A stretch of 64,000 nucleotides of DNA from Xenorhabdus bovienii SS-2004 (GCF_000027225.1 NC_013892.1:2852001-2916000), one strand, 5' to 3'. Positions 21,444 through 32,714 are shown, numbered from the stretch's first letter. Numbers and translations are program-made. Notes: generated by a model not told the origin, from the letters alone.

Positions 21444-22400
21444 TTACTCGTCTATATTTTCAACAGAGGATATTTCAACTGATTCATCAATCTCGTCGGT
21501 TTCATTAGATTCGATAGTAGTTACGGTATAAGGTGTTTTCTTATTTTCTATTGCATCAAAAACAGTCAGGACAGATTCATTCTGTTCGTTACTGTTTCGA
21601 TACAAGAAAAATTGTATTTCTGGCAGGCGTGGCAACCCTTCACTTTCCCCCAAAATTCTTAGATCTGCATTCTGCATTTCCAGAGGGCGGGCAGTAATGC
21701 CAACTTCAGCATTCACAGCTGCACGAACAGCTGATAGGGAAGCCGCTTCATAAGCAATACGCCATGAAATACCGGCCGTATCCAGCGTATCCAGCGCGAT
21801 CTGACGGAATGGGTTGGTTTCATCCATTACAACCAACGGTATAGCTTCGTTCGTCTGCAACTGAAAATCAGGCGCACAGTGCCATAGTACAGGCGAGGAG
21901 CGCAGAACCGTTTTTGGATGGTGATTAATTTTTGCTGTGGTCAATGCCAAATCAATTTCATGGTTATCCAGCATGCTTTCAATAAACTGAGTGCGTTTGA
22001 TTCGCACATCAACAGCCATGCGTGGATAGACAGAAGCAATGCGATTTAACAGGAAAGGAAGAAGGGTATCAACAGTATCATCAGATGCCCCTATTCTTAA
22101 TTCACCGTCAGCATCATTGTACGTCAATGATGCAGTAGCATCGTCATTGGCACGCAAAATCTGGCGTGCATAACCAAGAAGTTGAAGCCCATGTTCAGTC
22201 AGGAGCTTGTTACGTCCGTGGCGAGCAAACAATTCTCTCCCCACAAGATGCTCCAGACGTTGCATTTGCTGACTCACAGCCGATTGCGTTCTACAAACTG
22301 CTGCTGCTGCGGCTGCAAAAGTATTTAAGTCAGCAACGGCAACAAAAGTTCTTAGCAGATCGAGATCGAGGTTTATTATCTGACGATTTGCATTTATCAT
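21444..22400 (-). CDS. lrhA: LysR-family global regulator LrhA (HexA)
   Basis: 318 residues (312 in E. coli). The N-terminal helix-turn-helix is almost identical to LrhA (NLDLDLLRTFVAVADLNTFA, CRTQSAVSQQMQRLEHLVGRELFARHGRN) and is followed by a LysR substrate-binding domain. The last 35 residues are unusually acidic (NETDEIDESVEISSVENIDE) and diverge from E. coli. LrhA/HexA controls motility, symbiosis and virulence switching in Xenorhabdus and Photorhabdus and represses many natural-product clusters there. As in E. coli it sits upstream of nuoA on the same strand. A terminator-like hairpin separates it from nuo, so it is probably its own transcription unit. Confidence 0.95.
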   Translation of the reverse strand: MINANRQIINLDLDLLRTFVAVADLNTFAAAAAAVCRTQSAVSQQMQRLEHLVGRELFARHGRNKLLTEHGLQLLGYARQILRANDDATASLTYNDADGELRIGASDDTVDTLLPFLLNRIASVYPRMAVDVRIKRTQFIESMLDNHEIDLALTTAKINHHPKTVLRSSPVLWHCAPDFQLQTNEAIPLVVMDETNPFRQIALDTLDTAGISWRIAYEAASLSAVRAAVNAEVGITARPLEMQNADLRILGESEGLPRLPEIQFFLYRNSNEQNESVLTVFDAIENKKTPYTVTTIESNETDEIDESVEISSVENIDE

Positions 22401-23212
22401 TGTTTATTCATCACTTTTTTTTGATTTTAATTACTAACTAACCTGGTGTTTTTACTTCAGCAGTATCAAATAAAATAATACCGATTGTGACATTACTCTA
22501 CTCTATTAAAGAGGGCAAAGGTTTACTGCTTTTTTTTTACTATCTATATAATCATGGGTTTTAATTTCTCCTTTCTTAACAAAATTTATGCAATCTCCAA
22601 ATTAAAGCGGAGATAAAACTCTATTTACATCACATAATCACTAATTTCCAGTACAAATATCCTTTTTCTGACTTACCTCAAAGAATAGAGTAACTGAATG
22701 AAGAAAATTTATCTCAACCGAAAAATATTAACATTCTTAATGGTTTTACTTTTTCATTGAAAAGTCCTGAAAATGTTACGGGTAAAAATTCAAAAACATT
22801 GTCAAAGTATCATGTGATAAAAACCTTAATTAACTTTACGTCAGTAAAGATAAATTATAAGAATACATTATACAAACCTTCTTACTTTTATTGACAATTC
22901 GAGTTCCATTTAATGTTACAGACTAAAAATTCATCATTAAATTACCTATTTTTTCATTCAACCAACTAAAAACACGTCATTATTTGAAATATAAAACCAA
23001 GAATAAATAAAAATAAAGAATAAAACACCAATAAAATACGCATTTTTAGAGGGCAAACTTATACATTAGTCTTTAAAACAACCGTTTTCACCAAAGATAT
23101 CAAAGCATCTTCAAAATACAGACCGGGAGGAGTACATTAATCATTACACTTTAATCACCACACCTTGTATGCCGGGTAAAACCCACTTATTGCCACGAGG
23201 TTAAGGCACTCT
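22401..23212. promoter_or_regulatory. Long AT-rich divergent region between lrhA and alaA
   Basis: 812 bases with no credible gene, flanked by divergently transcribed lrhA and alaA. It must contain both promoters. A consensus TTGACA at 22891-22896 faces alaA but lacks a good -10 at the right distance. Just before alaA the sequence GAGGTTAAGG provides the Shine-Dalgarno. No operator is claimed; long AT-rich tracts would suit H-NS-like binding. Confidence 0.4.
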
Positions 23213-24427
23213 ATGTTTTCCATTAATAAATCCAGCAAATTAGATAATGTCTGCTATGACATCCGGGGTAATACCCTCAAAGAAGCCAAACGACTTGAAG
23301 AAGAAGGCAATAAGATACTGAAATTAAACATTGGTAATCCGGCGCCATTTGGCTTCGAAGCACCCGATGAAATTCTGGTCGATGTTATTCGCAATCTTGC
23401 AACCGCTCAGGGATACTCTGATTCGAAAGGGCTGTACTCCGCGCGCAAAGCAATCATGCAGCATTATCAAGCCAGAAATATGCTGGATATTACCGTTGAA
23501 GATATCTTTATTGGTAACGGTGTTTCTGAGCTTATCGTTCAATCCATGCAAGCTCTGCTCAATACTGGGGATGAAATGTTGGTACCTGCGCCGGATTATC
23601 CTCTCTGGACAGCAGCGGTATCACTTTCCAGCGGCAAGGCTGTTCATTACCTATGTGATGAACAACAAGGCTGGTTCCCTGATTTAGATGACATTCGCCG
23701 TAAAATCACCCCGCGTACCCGGGGGATTGTCATTATTAACCCGAACAACCCAACCGGAGCGGTATATAGCAAAGAGCTGCTACTGGAAATCGTGGAAATT
23801 GCCCGTCAGCATAATTTGACTATTTTCGCCGATGAGATTTACGACAAAATTCTGTACGATGATGCCCAGCACCATTCCATCGCGGCACTGGCTCCCGATC
23901 TCTTTACCGTTACCTTTAATGGTTTGTCAAAAACCTATCGCGTTGCGGGTTTCCGTCAAGGCTGGATGGTACTGAATGGTCCGAAAAAACAGGCCAAAGG
24001 CTATATTGAAGGGCTGGAGATGCTGGCATCCATGCGTCTTTGCGCCAACGTCCCTATGCAGCACGCCATTCAAACAGCTTTGGGTGGCTATCAGAGCATC
24101 AGCGAATTTATTTTTCCGGGCGGTCGCCTTTATGAACAGCGTAATCGTGCATGGGAATTGATTAATCAGATCCCAGGTGTTTCCTGCGTTAAGCCCATGG
24201 GTGCTCTGTATATGTTCCCGAAAATAGACACCAAACGTTTCAACATCCATGACGATCAAAAAATGGTACTGGATCTGTTATTACAGGAAAAAGTGCTGCT
24301 GGTTCAAGGTACAGCGTTCAATTGGCCAGAACCTGACCATTTCCGTATTGTCACATTGCCACATACAACTGATCTGCAAATAGCGATTGAGAAATTTGCC
24401 CGATTTATCGGCAATTATCGTCAATAA
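23213..24427 (+). CDS. alaA: Glutamate-pyruvate aminotransferase AlaA
   Basis: 404 residues (405 in E. coli AlaA/YfbQ, and close to identical in long stretches). It is a fold-type I PLP enzyme that makes alanine from pyruvate and glutamate. The PLP Lys is K240 in NGLSKTYRVAGFRQGW; INPNNPTGAVYSKELL and FADEIYDKILYD hold the Asn and Asp/Tyr cofactor contacts. A Shine-Dalgarno GAGG precedes the ATG. It is transcribed away from lrhA and is followed by a hairpin at 24447-24473. Confidence 0.96.
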   Translation: MFSINKSSKLDNVCYDIRGNTLKEAKRLEEEGNKILKLNIGNPAPFGFEAPDEILVDVIRNLATAQGYSDSKGLYSARKAIMQHYQARNMLDITVEDIFIGNGVSELIVQSMQALLNTGDEMLVPAPDYPLWTAAVSLSSGKAVHYLCDEQQGWFPDLDDIRRKITPRTRGIVIINPNNPTGAVYSKELLLEIVEIARQHNLTIFADEIYDKILYDDAQHHSIAALAPDLFTVTFNGLSKTYRVAGFRQGWMVLNGPKKQAKGYIEGLEMLASMRLCANVPMQHAIQTALGGYQSISEFIFPGGRLYEQRNRAWELINQIPGVSCVKPMGALYMFPKIDTKRFNIHDDQKMVLDLLLQEKVLLVQGTAFNWPEPDHFRIVTLPHTTDLQIAIEKFARFIGNYRQ

Positions 24428-24446
24428 GCATAACCACCCTGCGTGA

Positions 24447-24473
24447 ATATTAGAGCCGTTTAGGCTCTAATAT
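24447..24473 (+). terminator. Hairpin after alaA
   Basis: Perfect 11-bp stem (24447-24457 and 24463-24473) with a 5-base loop. It is not followed by a strong T run, so it may be a weak terminator or a 3'-end stabiliser. Confidence 0.5.
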
Positions 24474-24618
24474 CTCTATGCCGCACATATCCCCCACACT
24501 CTCATTCAGTACAGATTCCAATTGCCTTTCACAACTTATTTTGGCTCTTAATGGGTTTACTTCCGTCCTGACTCCGCCCACAATTAATCACATTGTTGTC
24601 CCGCAGCAAGAGGAAATT

Positions 24619-25200
24619 ATGAGTCATTTTTTCGCCCAGTTATCTCGCCTGAAGTTGATCAATCGCTGGCCTCTCATGCGAAATGTACGTACAGAAAATG
24701 TTTCAGAGCACAGTTTGCAAGTCGCTTTTGTCGCCCACGCACTGGCGGTGATCAAAAACCGTAAATTCAACGGCAGTCTTAATGCCGAACGGATCGCCCT
24801 GCTGGCCATGTACCATGATGCCAGCGAAGTCATCACCGGAGATCTGCCCACCCCAATTAAATATTACAATCCCCAAATTGCCCACGAATACAAAAAAATA
24901 GAAAAAATCGCCCAACATAAATTATTGACTATGCTGCCTTCTGAATTACAGGATGATTTTCGCTCTATTTTGGATGATCAGCTTCACACGGACGAAGAAA
25001 CTGCCATTGTCAAACAGGCCGATGCGTTATGTGCTTATTTGAAATGTCTGGAGGAGCTATCGGCTGGCAACGCTGAATTCAATCAGGCCAAATCACGATT
25101 GGAAAAAACATTGGCCGAACGCCACAGTGAAGAGATGGATTACTTTCTGACAGTGTTTGTGCCAGGTTTCAGTCTTTCGCTTGATGAAATCAGCCTGTAA
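24619..25200 (+). CDS. yfbR: 5'-deoxynucleotidase YfbR
   Basis: An HD-domain phosphohydrolase that removes phosphate from deoxyribonucleoside 5'-monophosphates. The frame is open from 24478, but the family start is [20 protein letters not shown] at 24619, where AAGAGGA gives a good Shine-Dalgarno; this leaves 193 residues against 199 in E. coli. Metal-binding motifs are the His of [15 protein letters not shown], the HD of [19 protein letters not shown], and the late Asp of [16 protein letters not shown]. It stands downstream of alaA as in E. coli and is followed by a hairpin. Confidence 0.94.
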   Translation: MSHFFAQLSRLKLINRWPLMRNVRTENVSEHSLQVAFVAHALAVIKNRKFNGSLNAERIALLAMYHDASEVITGDLPTPIKYYNPQIAHEYKKIEKIAQHKLLTMLPSELQDDFRSILDDQLHTDEETAIVKQADALCAYLKCLEELSAGNAEFNQAKSRLEKTLAERHSEEMDYFLTVFVPGFSLSLDEISL

Positions 25201-25208
25201 CCACAATG

Positions 25209-25231
25209 CAGCTTCCTTGATGCGGAAGCTG
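25209..25231. terminator. Hairpin between convergent yfbR and yfbS
   Basis: Eight-bp perfect stem CAGCTTCC / GGAAGCTG with a 7-base loop, 9 bases after the yfbR stop and downstream of the oppositely oriented yfbS. Probably a shared terminator, although the T run is short. Confidence 0.55.
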
Positions 25232-25285
25232 TACTATTTAAACTTAGCCACCTGAAATCCCTGAAACAGTCGATTGGGAAAAAGA

Positions 25286-27130
25286 TCAAAATGGAAAAAG
25301 TATCGGGATCATCGCCACACTAATCCCCATGACGATCAGCGTAAAAGGTACGCCAAGTTTCAGGAAATCAGCAAACCGATATCCACCAGGCCCCAGTATC
25401 AGCGTATTAACAGGAGATGAAACAGGTGTCATAAACGCAGCCGAAGCCGCAACACCAATAATCATCGCAAAGGGCAAGGGTGAAACAGACATCTGTTTCG
25501 CCGCAGCAATAGCAATCGGCGCCATCAATACGGCAGTCGCTGTATTGGAGATAAACAACCCGATCAGCGCACAGAGTACAAACAGGCACAACAGCATCAC
25601 CCGCGGCCCCATGTTGCCGGCAATATCCATCAAGCCTTTGACAATTAAATCAATACCGCCCGTTTTTTGTAGTGCCAGAGCAAAAGGCATCATCCCGACA
25701 ATCAAAATGATGCTCGGCCAGTGAATGGCACGATAGGCGCTTTCCATATCGATACAGCGAAATTTTCCCATTAGCAGGCAGGCAATCAAGGCAGCAACAA
25801 AATTGGGAATTTCATTGGTCAGCATCATCGCCACCATAAGGGCAAGGCAAAACAGAGCATGAGGCGCCTGTGATGCTGCAGGAGCGGCACTTTCCACTTC
25901 AACGGGCAGGTTCAACACAATGAAATCAGGTGTTTTGGTTTTCAATGCCCGAATCAGTTTCCAGTCGCCAATCACCAGTAAGGTGTCACCAAGGTGTACA
26001 GGTTCATCGACTAATTTTTCAACAATGGCTTTACCGCTACGACGAATCCCCACCACGTTGAGACCATAACGTGTGCGAAATTTCATATCACGCAACGATT
26101 TTCCCAATAGCTCTGATTCAGGGATCACAGAAACTTCGGCCATTCCCACATCACGGGACTGTTCCGAAAAATATTCCCCGCGCAATATCATCGGCTCTAA
26201 CTGTTGCTCGCTGCAAAATTCTCGCAAATCCACATCGCTATCGGACATATCCACCAGCAGCACATCCTGCTGATGTAACTCAGTTTCACCGGTGGCAGCT
26301 ACCATCACCCGACGAAACTTCCTCCAGCGTTCAATACCAACCACATTGGCACCATAGTGGGTACGCAGACTCAATTCATCCAGTGCATGACCAATCAATG
26401 GGGAGCCTTCGCGGACAGCAAGACGGCGGGCACGACCCGTTAATTTATAGTCACGGATCAAGTCACGAAACGTACGATGGTAACGTTCGTCCGGTTTCTG
26501 AAGTGCTTTCACGCCTAGCCAACGACGGGTAACAAGCATGTAAACAATTCCCGCCAGCAACACTAAAATACCTATCGGTGTAATGGAAAAAAAGTCAAAA
26601 CCCCGCAGACCTTCACGCACCAATTCACTATTGACCACCATATTGGGTGGTGTTGCGACCAGCGTCATCATGCCACTAATCAAGCCAGCAAAACCCAACG
26701 GCATCATCAGCCGGCCTGGAGAGGTTTTCATTCTAGCGGCGACACTCAGGACAACAGGAATAAAGATAGCCACAACCCCCGTGGAACTCATGAAAGCCCC
26801 CAGCCCGGCAACTGACAGCATCAGCAGAGCCAGCATTTTGGTTTCACTGCTACCGGCAACACGAACCAGCCAATCCCCCATCTGGTAGGCAACGCCTGTC
26901 CTCACCAGCCCCTCGCCAATGACAAACAGAGCAGCAATCAACAAGACATTCGGATCACTGAAACCGATAGTGGCTTCATTCAGGGAGAGCGTACCACTCA
27001 GGACAAATACGATGATCACCAATAACGCCACAACATCCATTCTGACTTTATTGGTGGTGAAAAGAACAATGGCTACTAATAACAGGGTCAATACCCACAA
27101 CAGTTCGCTATTCAATATGGCCTCTATCAA
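25286..27130 (-). CDS. yfbS: SLC13/DASS-family anion permease YfbS with two RCK_C domains
   Basis: 614 residues (610 in E. coli YfbS), very similar throughout. Two blocks of membrane helices (about 1-200 and 395-614) carry the DASS/Na+-sulfate symporter signatures [20 protein letters not shown] and [20 protein letters not shown], with paired SNT-like motifs for substrate and Na+. Between them two TrkA-C (RCK_C) domains lie in the cytoplasm (about 220-300 and 310-390). Substrate unknown; family members move dicarboxylates, sulfate or related anions. It is a single-gene unit on the minus strand, as in E. coli. Confidence 0.93.
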   Translation of the reverse strand: MIEAILNSELLWVLTLLLVAIVLFTTNKVRMDVVALLVIIVFVLSGTLSLNEATIGFSDPNVLLIAALFVIGEGLVRTGVAYQMGDWLVRVAGSSETKMLALLMLSVAGLGAFMSSTGVVAIFIPVVLSVAARMKTSPGRLMMPLGFAGLISGMMTLVATPPNMVVNSELVREGLRGFDFFSITPIGILVLLAGIVYMLVTRRWLGVKALQKPDERYHRTFRDLIRDYKLTGRARRLAVREGSPLIGHALDELSLRTHYGANVVGIERWRKFRRVMVAATGETELHQQDVLLVDMSDSDVDLREFCSEQQLEPMILRGEYFSEQSRDVGMAEVSVIPESELLGKSLRDMKFRTRYGLNVVGIRRSGKAIVEKLVDEPVHLGDTLLVIGDWKLIRALKTKTPDFIVLNLPVEVESAAPAASQAPHALFCLALMVAMMLTNEIPNFVAALIACLLMGKFRCIDMESAYRAIHWPSIILIVGMMPFALALQKTGGIDLIVKGLMDIAGNMGPRVMLLCLFVLCALIGLFISNTATAVLMAPIAIAAAKQMSVSPLPFAMIIGVAASAAFMTPVSSPVNTLILGPGGYRFADFLKLGVPFTLIVMGISVAMIPILFPF

Positions 27131-27174
27131 CAGTATCTAATCAGCTATACCTTAAGGAATATCCCATCAGCAAT

Positions 27175-27200
27175 ACCAATCTGCCGATAGGCAGATTGGT
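27175..27200. terminator. Hairpin between hxpA and yfbS
   Basis: Perfect 11-bp inverted repeat ACCAATCTGCC / GGCAGATTGGT with a 4-base loop. A second CCTATCGG block lies just to the right and can pair alternatively with CCGATAGG in the loop/stem. There is no T run on the minus strand, so it may act as an mRNA 3' stabiliser rather than a true terminator. Confidence 0.45.
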
Positions 27201-27277
27201 CGTTATCAAGAGCCTATCGGTATAGGCATTAAGCGCGTAAGTAGACCATTTTTCTCAGGATAAATCCCTCGTTAAGA

Positions 27278-27973
27278 TCAACAATTTTCCTCATTTAAGG
27301 CATAAATTGTTACATAACCGCCAGATTTGCTAATTTCAATGTCTTCCAGATTATTGAGCACAAGATGAAGTTCATCACGACGTGGAATACCCGGCGAATT
27401 ATGGACAACCACCACCTGACAGCCAGCATCCAGACCCGCATGAATACCAGCAGCAGCATCTTCAAAAACCACACACTCCTCTGGCGACAGCCCCAGCATA
27501 CTGGCTCCCAACAGATAAGGCTCAGGGTTCGGTTTCCCATTTTTGATACTCTCAGCAGTAACCCAATGAGCGGGCTCAGGCAACTCCGCCACTTTATGAC
27601 GGACAGAAGCAAGGGGAACCGTACACGAAGTCACTATCGCCCACGGAATATCCAGCGCATTGAGTTTATCAATCAGTGCAATCGCACCGGGTAAAGCAGT
27701 AACCCCTTCTGTATCTTCTGATTCAATTTTTTCAATCCACTTAAAAGTGCGATTGATCTCCTCTTCACTTGCATCAGGCATAAAATGACGTAGTGATATC
27801 ATAGCCGGAGTACCATGAACAAAACTCAACACTTCATCTCTATCGATGTCCATTTTATCTGCAAACTGGCACCATGCACGCTCAACTACCGGTAGTGAAT
27901 CAATCAACGTGCCATCCAGATCGAATAAGAAACCTCTGCATTTCAGTACCACACCCAAATCCTCCAAACGCAA
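27278..27973 (-). CDS. hxpA: HAD-family hexitol/sugar phosphatase HxpA (YfbT)
   Basis: 231 residues (216 in E. coli). HAD motifs: I, FLFDLDGTLIDSLPVVERAW with the nucleophile and acid Asp; II, WAIVTSCTVP (Thr/Ser); III, Lys in KNGKPNPEPYLLGA; IV, CVVFEDAAAG with the metal Asp. The cap segment lies after motif I, as in subclass I sugar phosphatases. The start used (27973) adds about 10 residues before the family start near MRCKGFLF; a shorter start is possible. The gene order with yfbS is conserved. yfbU, next to it in E. coli, is absent. Confidence 0.9.
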   Translation of the reverse strand: MRLEDLGVVLKCRGFLFDLDGTLIDSLPVVERAWCQFADKMDIDRDEVLSFVHGTPAMISLRHFMPDASEEEINRTFKWIEKIESEDTEGVTALPGAIALIDKLNALDIPWAIVTSCTVPLASVRHKVAELPEPAHWVTAESIKNGKPNPEPYLLGASMLGLSPEECVVFEDAAAGIHAGLDAGCQVVVVHNSPGIPRRDELHLVLNNLEDIEISKSGGYVTIYALNEENC

Positions 27974-28195
27974 TCATGCGTTAATAATCTGACATATCTC
28001 AACGGTGCTCAGGTGATATTGGCGAGGACAGCCAACATACGCTGACACTTATTTCACATCGGTGTCTAGGAGTTGAAACCATGACTGCCGAAATCAAGAT
28101 GAGTATAACGCCCTTCTGTATCCATTTTTTATGAGTAGCGCAAAACAACCATTTATTGATCTGAAAGGGGGTTTATCAGTTAATTGATTCAGCAG

Positions 28196-28218
28196 CCGTC
28201 AGGGAGGGGATCTGACGG
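28196..28218 (-). terminator. Hairpin at the end of yfbV
   Basis: Seven-bp stem CCGTCAG / CTGACGG with a 9-base loop directly abutting the yfbV stop codon. Weak T content; likely a terminator or a stability element. Confidence 0.4.
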
Positions 28219-28219
28219 T

Positions 28220-28675
28220 TCAAATATCATCAAGGAAAGCGTTATCTAGTTGCTTGAATGCCCGTTTAAGCAATTCAGCCAGCGAGAAGTAAGTTGGTGT
28301 GCTTTCCACAGGCATCATGGCAATTCCCGCTTCGGCAAATTTCTCACGAATTTCATAAAACCATTTCAGCAGCCCTTCTGGTAAAGGCGTTGCTGCACGT
28401 TTTCCCAACCACCATAATCCCTGCAACGGCAAACTACAGGCAAACAGCGCGGTTGCGGCAGATGGCCCCAATTGCCCACCCAGTGCAATTTGCCATGTCA
28501 AAGTAAAAATCGCCAGCGGCGGCATGAAACGAATGCCAAAACGAGTCGCTTTGATAATGCGATTTTCAGGGAAAATTGGCGCGAGCTGTTTTTCCAGCGG
28601 CCACGTTTTCAAATATTGCTGCCCTAATTGTACTCTCTTAAACCAACCTTGGTTGACAGGTGGCGTCGTATTCAT
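28220..28675 (-). CDS. yfbV: UPF0208 inner-membrane protein YfbV
   Basis: About 151 residues from the second of two adjacent ATGs (28675), which have GAGG upstream; the frame also opens at 28690. The E. coli protein is 151 residues. Conserved blocks: [20 protein letters not shown], two membrane helices around [20 protein letters not shown] and [19 protein letters not shown], and the C-terminal [16 protein letters not shown]. In E. coli YfbV helps insulate the Ter macrodomain of the chromosome. It is divergent from ackA, as in E. coli. Confidence 0.92.
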   Translation of the reverse strand: MNTTPPVNQGWFKRVQLGQQYLKTWPLEKQLAPIFPENRIIKATRFGIRFMPPLAIFTLTWQIALGGQLGPSAATALFACSLPLQGLWWLGKRAATPLPEGLLKWFYEIREKFAEAGIAMMPVESTPTYFSLAELLKRAFKQLDNAFLDDI

Positions 28676-28939
28676 CATGACCTCAATCAATTAAAGGTAT
28701 AATTTTTAAAAAATTCCTACAACAGATAAAATCTTTTTTGTAGTATTAATACTATTAAGTATATTTTGTCTTTATTGCTAGCAAACGGTATCCTACACAG
28801 ACTTTTATGTCGTTGCAGTAGCAAAACAGAAAAATTGTCCTTTTTCGCAACACTTTGGTTCAGTTTGTTAACAGATTATTTCATTTTTTAACATCATTCT
28901 TATTCAAGATTAGATCACAACAAGATAATAGGTATTTCC
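28676..28939. promoter_or_regulatory. yfbV-ackA divergent promoter region
   Basis: About 260 bases, AT-rich, serving both genes. GTTAACAG / TTTTTTAACA patches occur near 28867-28895 upstream of ackA but are not assigned to a regulator. Confidence 0.35.
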
Positions 28940-30142
28940 ATGTCAAGTAAGCTGGTACTGGTTCTTAACTGCGGTAGCTCCTCCCTGAAATTCGCTATCA
29001 TCAACCCTGCCAATGGTGAAGAATATCTTTCCGGTCTGGCAGAATGCTTTGGCCTGCCTGAAGCCCGTATTAAATGGAAAATGGATGGCGCGAAAAACGA
29101 AGCTGCTTTAGGTGCCGGCGCAGCACACAGTGAAGCACTGAACTTTATTGTTAATACTATTTTGTCTGAAAAGCCAGAACTTTCTGCGCAAATTTCAGCC
29201 ATCGGCCATCGTATCGTTCACGGCGGTGAAAAATTCACGTCTTCCGTTATTATCACTGATGAAGTGATCCAAGGTATTGAAGCCGCTATCCCATTCGCAC
29301 CGTTGCACAACCCTGCTCACCTGATTGGTATCGCAGAAGCGAAAAAAGCATTCTCTCATCTGGTTGAGAAAAATATCGCCGTATTTGACACTGCATTCCA
29401 CCAGACTATGCCGGAAGAATCATACCTATACGCTCTGCCATACAACTTGTACAAAGAGCATGGCATCCGTCGTTACGGCGCACATGGCACCAGCCATTTC
29501 TACGTTACCCGTGAAGCCGCCAAAATGCTGAACAAGCCAGTGGAAGAACTGAACATCATCACCTGCCATTTGGGTAACGGTGGTTCTGTTTCTGCCATTG
29601 TTAACGGCCAATGTGTTGACACTTCCATGGGTCTGACTCCACTGGAAGGTCTGGTAATGGGAACTCGTAGTGGTGACATCGATCCTGCTATCGTATTCCA
29701 CCTGCACGATGCAATGGGCATGAGCGTTGATCAGATCAATACTCTGCTGACTAAAGAATCTGGTTTACTGGGTCTGACTGAAGTCACCAGCGACTGCCGT
29801 TATGTAGAAGATAACTACGAAACCAAAGCTGATGCTAAACGTGCAATGGACGTTTACTGCCACCGTCTGGCGAAATACATTGGTGCATACAGTGCACTGA
29901 TGGAAGGCCGTCTGGATGCGATTATCTTCACCGGCGGCATCGGTGAAAACTCCTCACTGGTTCGTGAACTGGCAGTGAAAAAAATCGCTCTGCTGGGCTT
30001 CGAATATGATCACGAGCGTAACCTTGCAGCTCGCTTCGGCAAATCTGGCGTTATCACTACTGATAACAGCCGCCCTGCTCTGGTGATCCCAACTAATGAA
30101 GAATTGGTGATCGCTCAGGATGCAGCGCGCCTGACTGCATAA
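28940..30142 (+). CDS. ackA: Acetate kinase
   Basis: 400 residues, the same as E. coli AckA. It converts acetyl phosphate and ADP to acetate and ATP. Visible signatures: the N-terminal phosphate loop [35 protein letters not shown] with the catalytic Asp, [13 protein letters not shown], and the adenine-binding [11 protein letters not shown]. Codon use is highly biased, as expected for a strongly expressed gene. It is paired with pta 162 bases downstream. Confidence 0.98.
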   Translation: MSSKLVLVLNCGSSSLKFAIINPANGEEYLSGLAECFGLPEARIKWKMDGAKNEAALGAGAAHSEALNFIVNTILSEKPELSAQISAIGHRIVHGGEKFTSSVIITDEVIQGIEAAIPFAPLHNPAHLIGIAEAKKAFSHLVEKNIAVFDTAFHQTMPEESYLYALPYNLYKEHGIRRYGAHGTSHFYVTREAAKMLNKPVEELNIITCHLGNGGSVSAIVNGQCVDTSMGLTPLEGLVMGTRSGDIDPAIVFHLHDAMGMSVDQINTLLTKESGLLGLTEVTSDCRYVEDNYETKADAKRAMDVYCHRLAKYIGAYSALMEGRLDAIIFTGGIGENSSLVRELAVKKIALLGFEYDHERNLAARFGKSGVITTDNSRPALVIPTNEELVIAQDAARLTA

Positions 30143-30157
30143 GTCATATGATTTCAA

Positions 30158-30182
30158 GAACTGCCAGCAATGCTGGCGGTTC
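30158..30182 (+). terminator. Hairpin between ackA and pta
   Basis: GAACTGCCAGC / GCTGGCGGTTC stem (one G-T pair) with a 3-base loop, followed by TCTATT. Likely a partial terminator that lowers pta expression relative to ackA. Confidence 0.5.
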
Positions 30183-30304
30183 TCTATTCATGAATGCATT
30201 GATTAATATTTCATTGATATCTATTGCGTTGACTCATTTTTCATCTATTTATATAGCATTGAGTCACGTTGATTGACTGACGAGCAACCGTTAAAGAGGT
30301 TTCC

Positions 30305-32449
30305 GTGTCCCGTATAATTATGTTGATCCCTACTGGCACCAGCGTTGGTTTAACCAGTGTCAGCCTAGGCGTAATTCGCTCCATGGAGCAAAAAGGCGTT
30401 CGCCTGAGTGTTTTCAAACCTATCGCACAACCACGCCATAGTGGTTCTCAGGATCAAACCACATCCATCATCCGTTCTCACTCCAGCATGCACGCTGCTG
30501 AACCTCTGGATATGGCGTATGTGGAATCCCTGCTGACCACCAATAAGAAAGATGTGTTGATGGAAGAAATCGTGGCTCGTTACCACGCAAACACCAAAGA
30601 TGCCGAAGTGGTTCTGATCGAAGGTCTGGTGCCAACTCGCAAGCATCCATTTGCACAGTCACTGAACTATGAAATTGCCAAGACACTGAATGCAGACATC
30701 GTGTTTGTCACGGCACTGGGTACCCATTCCCCAGAACAGTTAAAAGAGCAGATTGAACTGAGCCGTGCCGAATACGGTGGTATAAAAAACCAGAACATCA
30801 TCGGTGTGATTGTTAACAAACTGAATGCACCTGTTGATGAACAAGGCCGTACTCGCCCAGATTTATCAGAAATCTTCGACGAAGCCTCCAAAGCGACCGT
30901 TGCCTACATCGATCCAAAAACCGTATTCAAAAACAGCCCACTACCTATTCTCGGTTGCATTCCGTGGAGTTTCGACCTGATCGCAACCCGTGCAATCGAC
31001 ATGGCGAAACACCTGAAAGCAGACATCATCAACGAAGGTGCCATTCAGAGCCGTCGTATTAAATCGGTGACTTTCTGTGCTCGCAGCATTCCTAACATGC
31101 TGGAATACTTCCGTCCGGGTTCTCTGCTGGTCACTTCTGCTGACCGTCCTGACGTGCTGATCACGGCATGTCTGGCCGCAATGAATGGTGTTGACGTAGG
31201 TGCAGTTCTGCTGACCGGCGGCTACGCTATTGATGATTCTATCCGTGAACTGTGCGAACGTGCATTCAACACTGGCCTGCCGGTTTTCACAGTGAAAACC
31301 AACACCTGGCAGACTTCCCTGAACCTGCAAAGTTTCAGCCTGGAAGTCCCTGCTGATGATCATGAGCGTATCGAAAAACTGCAAAACTACGTTGCACAAC
31401 ACATCAGCAGCGAATGGATCGATTCTCTGGCTGCTACTTCTGAGCGTCCAAACCGTCTGTCTCCACCTGCATTCCGTTATCAACTGACCGAATTGGCACG
31501 TCAGGCTGGCAAACGTATCGTTCTGCCAGAAGGCGACGAACCACGTACGGTCAAAGCAGCGGCTATCTGTGCTGAACGTGGCATTGCAGAATGTATCCTG
31601 CTGGGTGATCCGGAAGAAATCCGCCGTGTCGCTGCGGCTCAAGGTGTTGAGCTGGGCACGGGCATTGAACTGGTTAATCCAGCCGCTGTGCGCGAACGTT
31701 ACGTTCCGCGTCTGGTTGAACTGCGTAAAAGCAAAGGCATGACCGAAGTTGTGGCGCGTGAGCAACTGGAAGACAACGTTGTTCTGGGTACGCTGATGCT
31801 GGAACAAGGCGAAGTTGACGGTCTGGTTTCCGGTGCAGTTCACACCACGGCGAACACCATTCGTCCACCGTTGCAGTTAATTAAAACAGCACCAAACAGC
31901 TCACTGGTTTCTTCTGTCTTTTTCATGTTACTGCCAGAACAAGTACTGGTTTACGGCGACTGTGCGATCAACCCAGATCCAACCGCAGAGCAACTGTCTG
32001 AAATCGCCATCCAATCTGCGGATTCAGCCAAAGCATTCGGCATCGATCCTCGCGTTGCGATGATCTCCTACTCCACGGGTAACTCTGGTGCGGGCAGCGA
32101 TGTAGAGAAAGTTCGCGAAGCGACGCGTCTGGCACAGGAAAAACGTCCGGACCTGATCATCGATGGTCCATTGCAGTACGACGCAGCTATCATGGCAGAC
32201 GTAGCAAAATCCAAGGCACCAAACTCACCAGTTGCTGGTCAGGCTACCGTGTTCATTTTTCCGGATCTGAACACCGGTAACACTACTTATAAAGCGGTGC
32301 AACGTTCTGCGGATCTGGTTTCCATCGGGCCAATGCTGCAAGGAATGCGCAAGCCAGTTAACGATCTGTCCCGTGGCGCATTGGTTGATGACATCGTTTA
32401 TACTGTTGCACTGACTGCGATTCAGGCAGCTCAACAAGAAAACGCGTAA
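30305..32449 (+). CDS. pta: Phosphate acetyltransferase
   Basis: 714 residues, the long enterobacterial form and the same length as in E. coli. Residues 1-230 are a P-loop-like N-terminal domain ([20 protein letters not shown]), 230-380 a DRTGG domain, and 390-714 the catalytic PTA_PTB domain ([20 protein letters not shown] ... [16 protein letters not shown]). It interconverts acetyl-CoA and acetyl phosphate and, with AckA, sets acetate overflow and the acetyl-phosphate pool. A strong terminator follows. Confidence 0.98.
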   Translation: MSRIIMLIPTGTSVGLTSVSLGVIRSMEQKGVRLSVFKPIAQPRHSGSQDQTTSIIRSHSSMHAAEPLDMAYVESLLTTNKKDVLMEEIVARYHANTKDAEVVLIEGLVPTRKHPFAQSLNYEIAKTLNADIVFVTALGTHSPEQLKEQIELSRAEYGGIKNQNIIGVIVNKLNAPVDEQGRTRPDLSEIFDEASKATVAYIDPKTVFKNSPLPILGCIPWSFDLIATRAIDMAKHLKADIINEGAIQSRRIKSVTFCARSIPNMLEYFRPGSLLVTSADRPDVLITACLAAMNGVDVGAVLLTGGYAIDDSIRELCERAFNTGLPVFTVKTNTWQTSLNLQSFSLEVPADDHERIEKLQNYVAQHISSEWIDSLAATSERPNRLSPPAFRYQLTELARQAGKRIVLPEGDEPRTVKAAAICAERGIAECILLGDPEEIRRVAAAQGVELGTGIELVNPAAVRERYVPRLVELRKSKGMTEVVAREQLEDNVVLGTLMLEQGEVDGLVSGAVHTTANTIRPPLQLIKTAPNSSLVSSVFFMLLPEQVLVYGDCAINPDPTAEQLSEIAIQSADSAKAFGIDPRVAMISYSTGNSGAGSDVEKVREATRLAQEKRPDLIIDGPLQYDAAIMADVAKSKAPNSPVAGQATVFIFPDLNTGNTTYKAVQRSADLVSIGPMLQGMRKPVNDLSRGALVDDIVYTVALTAIQAAQQENA

Positions 32450-32512
32450 TCTTCTATTTCTAAGTCGTTTTCTCTGATTGTGAGAAACATGATGAGATAA
32501 CTGCGACAGATA

Positions 32513-32549
32513 AAATAACCCCATACTTTTTGGCTGGGGTTATTTTTTT
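32513..32549 (+). terminator. Strong rho-independent terminator of ackA-pta
   Basis: Eleven-bp stem AAATAACCCCA / TGGGGTTATTT with a T run to 32549, about 65 bases after the pta stop. The next gene on the right is convergent. Confidence 0.9.
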
Positions 32550-32714
32550 ATAGCAATAATCATCTTTTTTATTGGTAAGGTAATAAAAAGGGATCATCGT
32601 TAATTCATTTATATAAGTGAATTAAATATCCAATAAATTTTTTATAAAGATAATAATATTAAAAACCGACCTAAATCTTTTTGCTCCATTTAACTGACTA
32701 TTTGTGAATATAGA

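Noticed and set aside
30941..31843. 300-codon open frame antisense to pta.
   Set aside because: Composition (rich in Gln, Asn, Thr and Phe) and position are those of a mirror frame of a highly biased gene; pta is certain.
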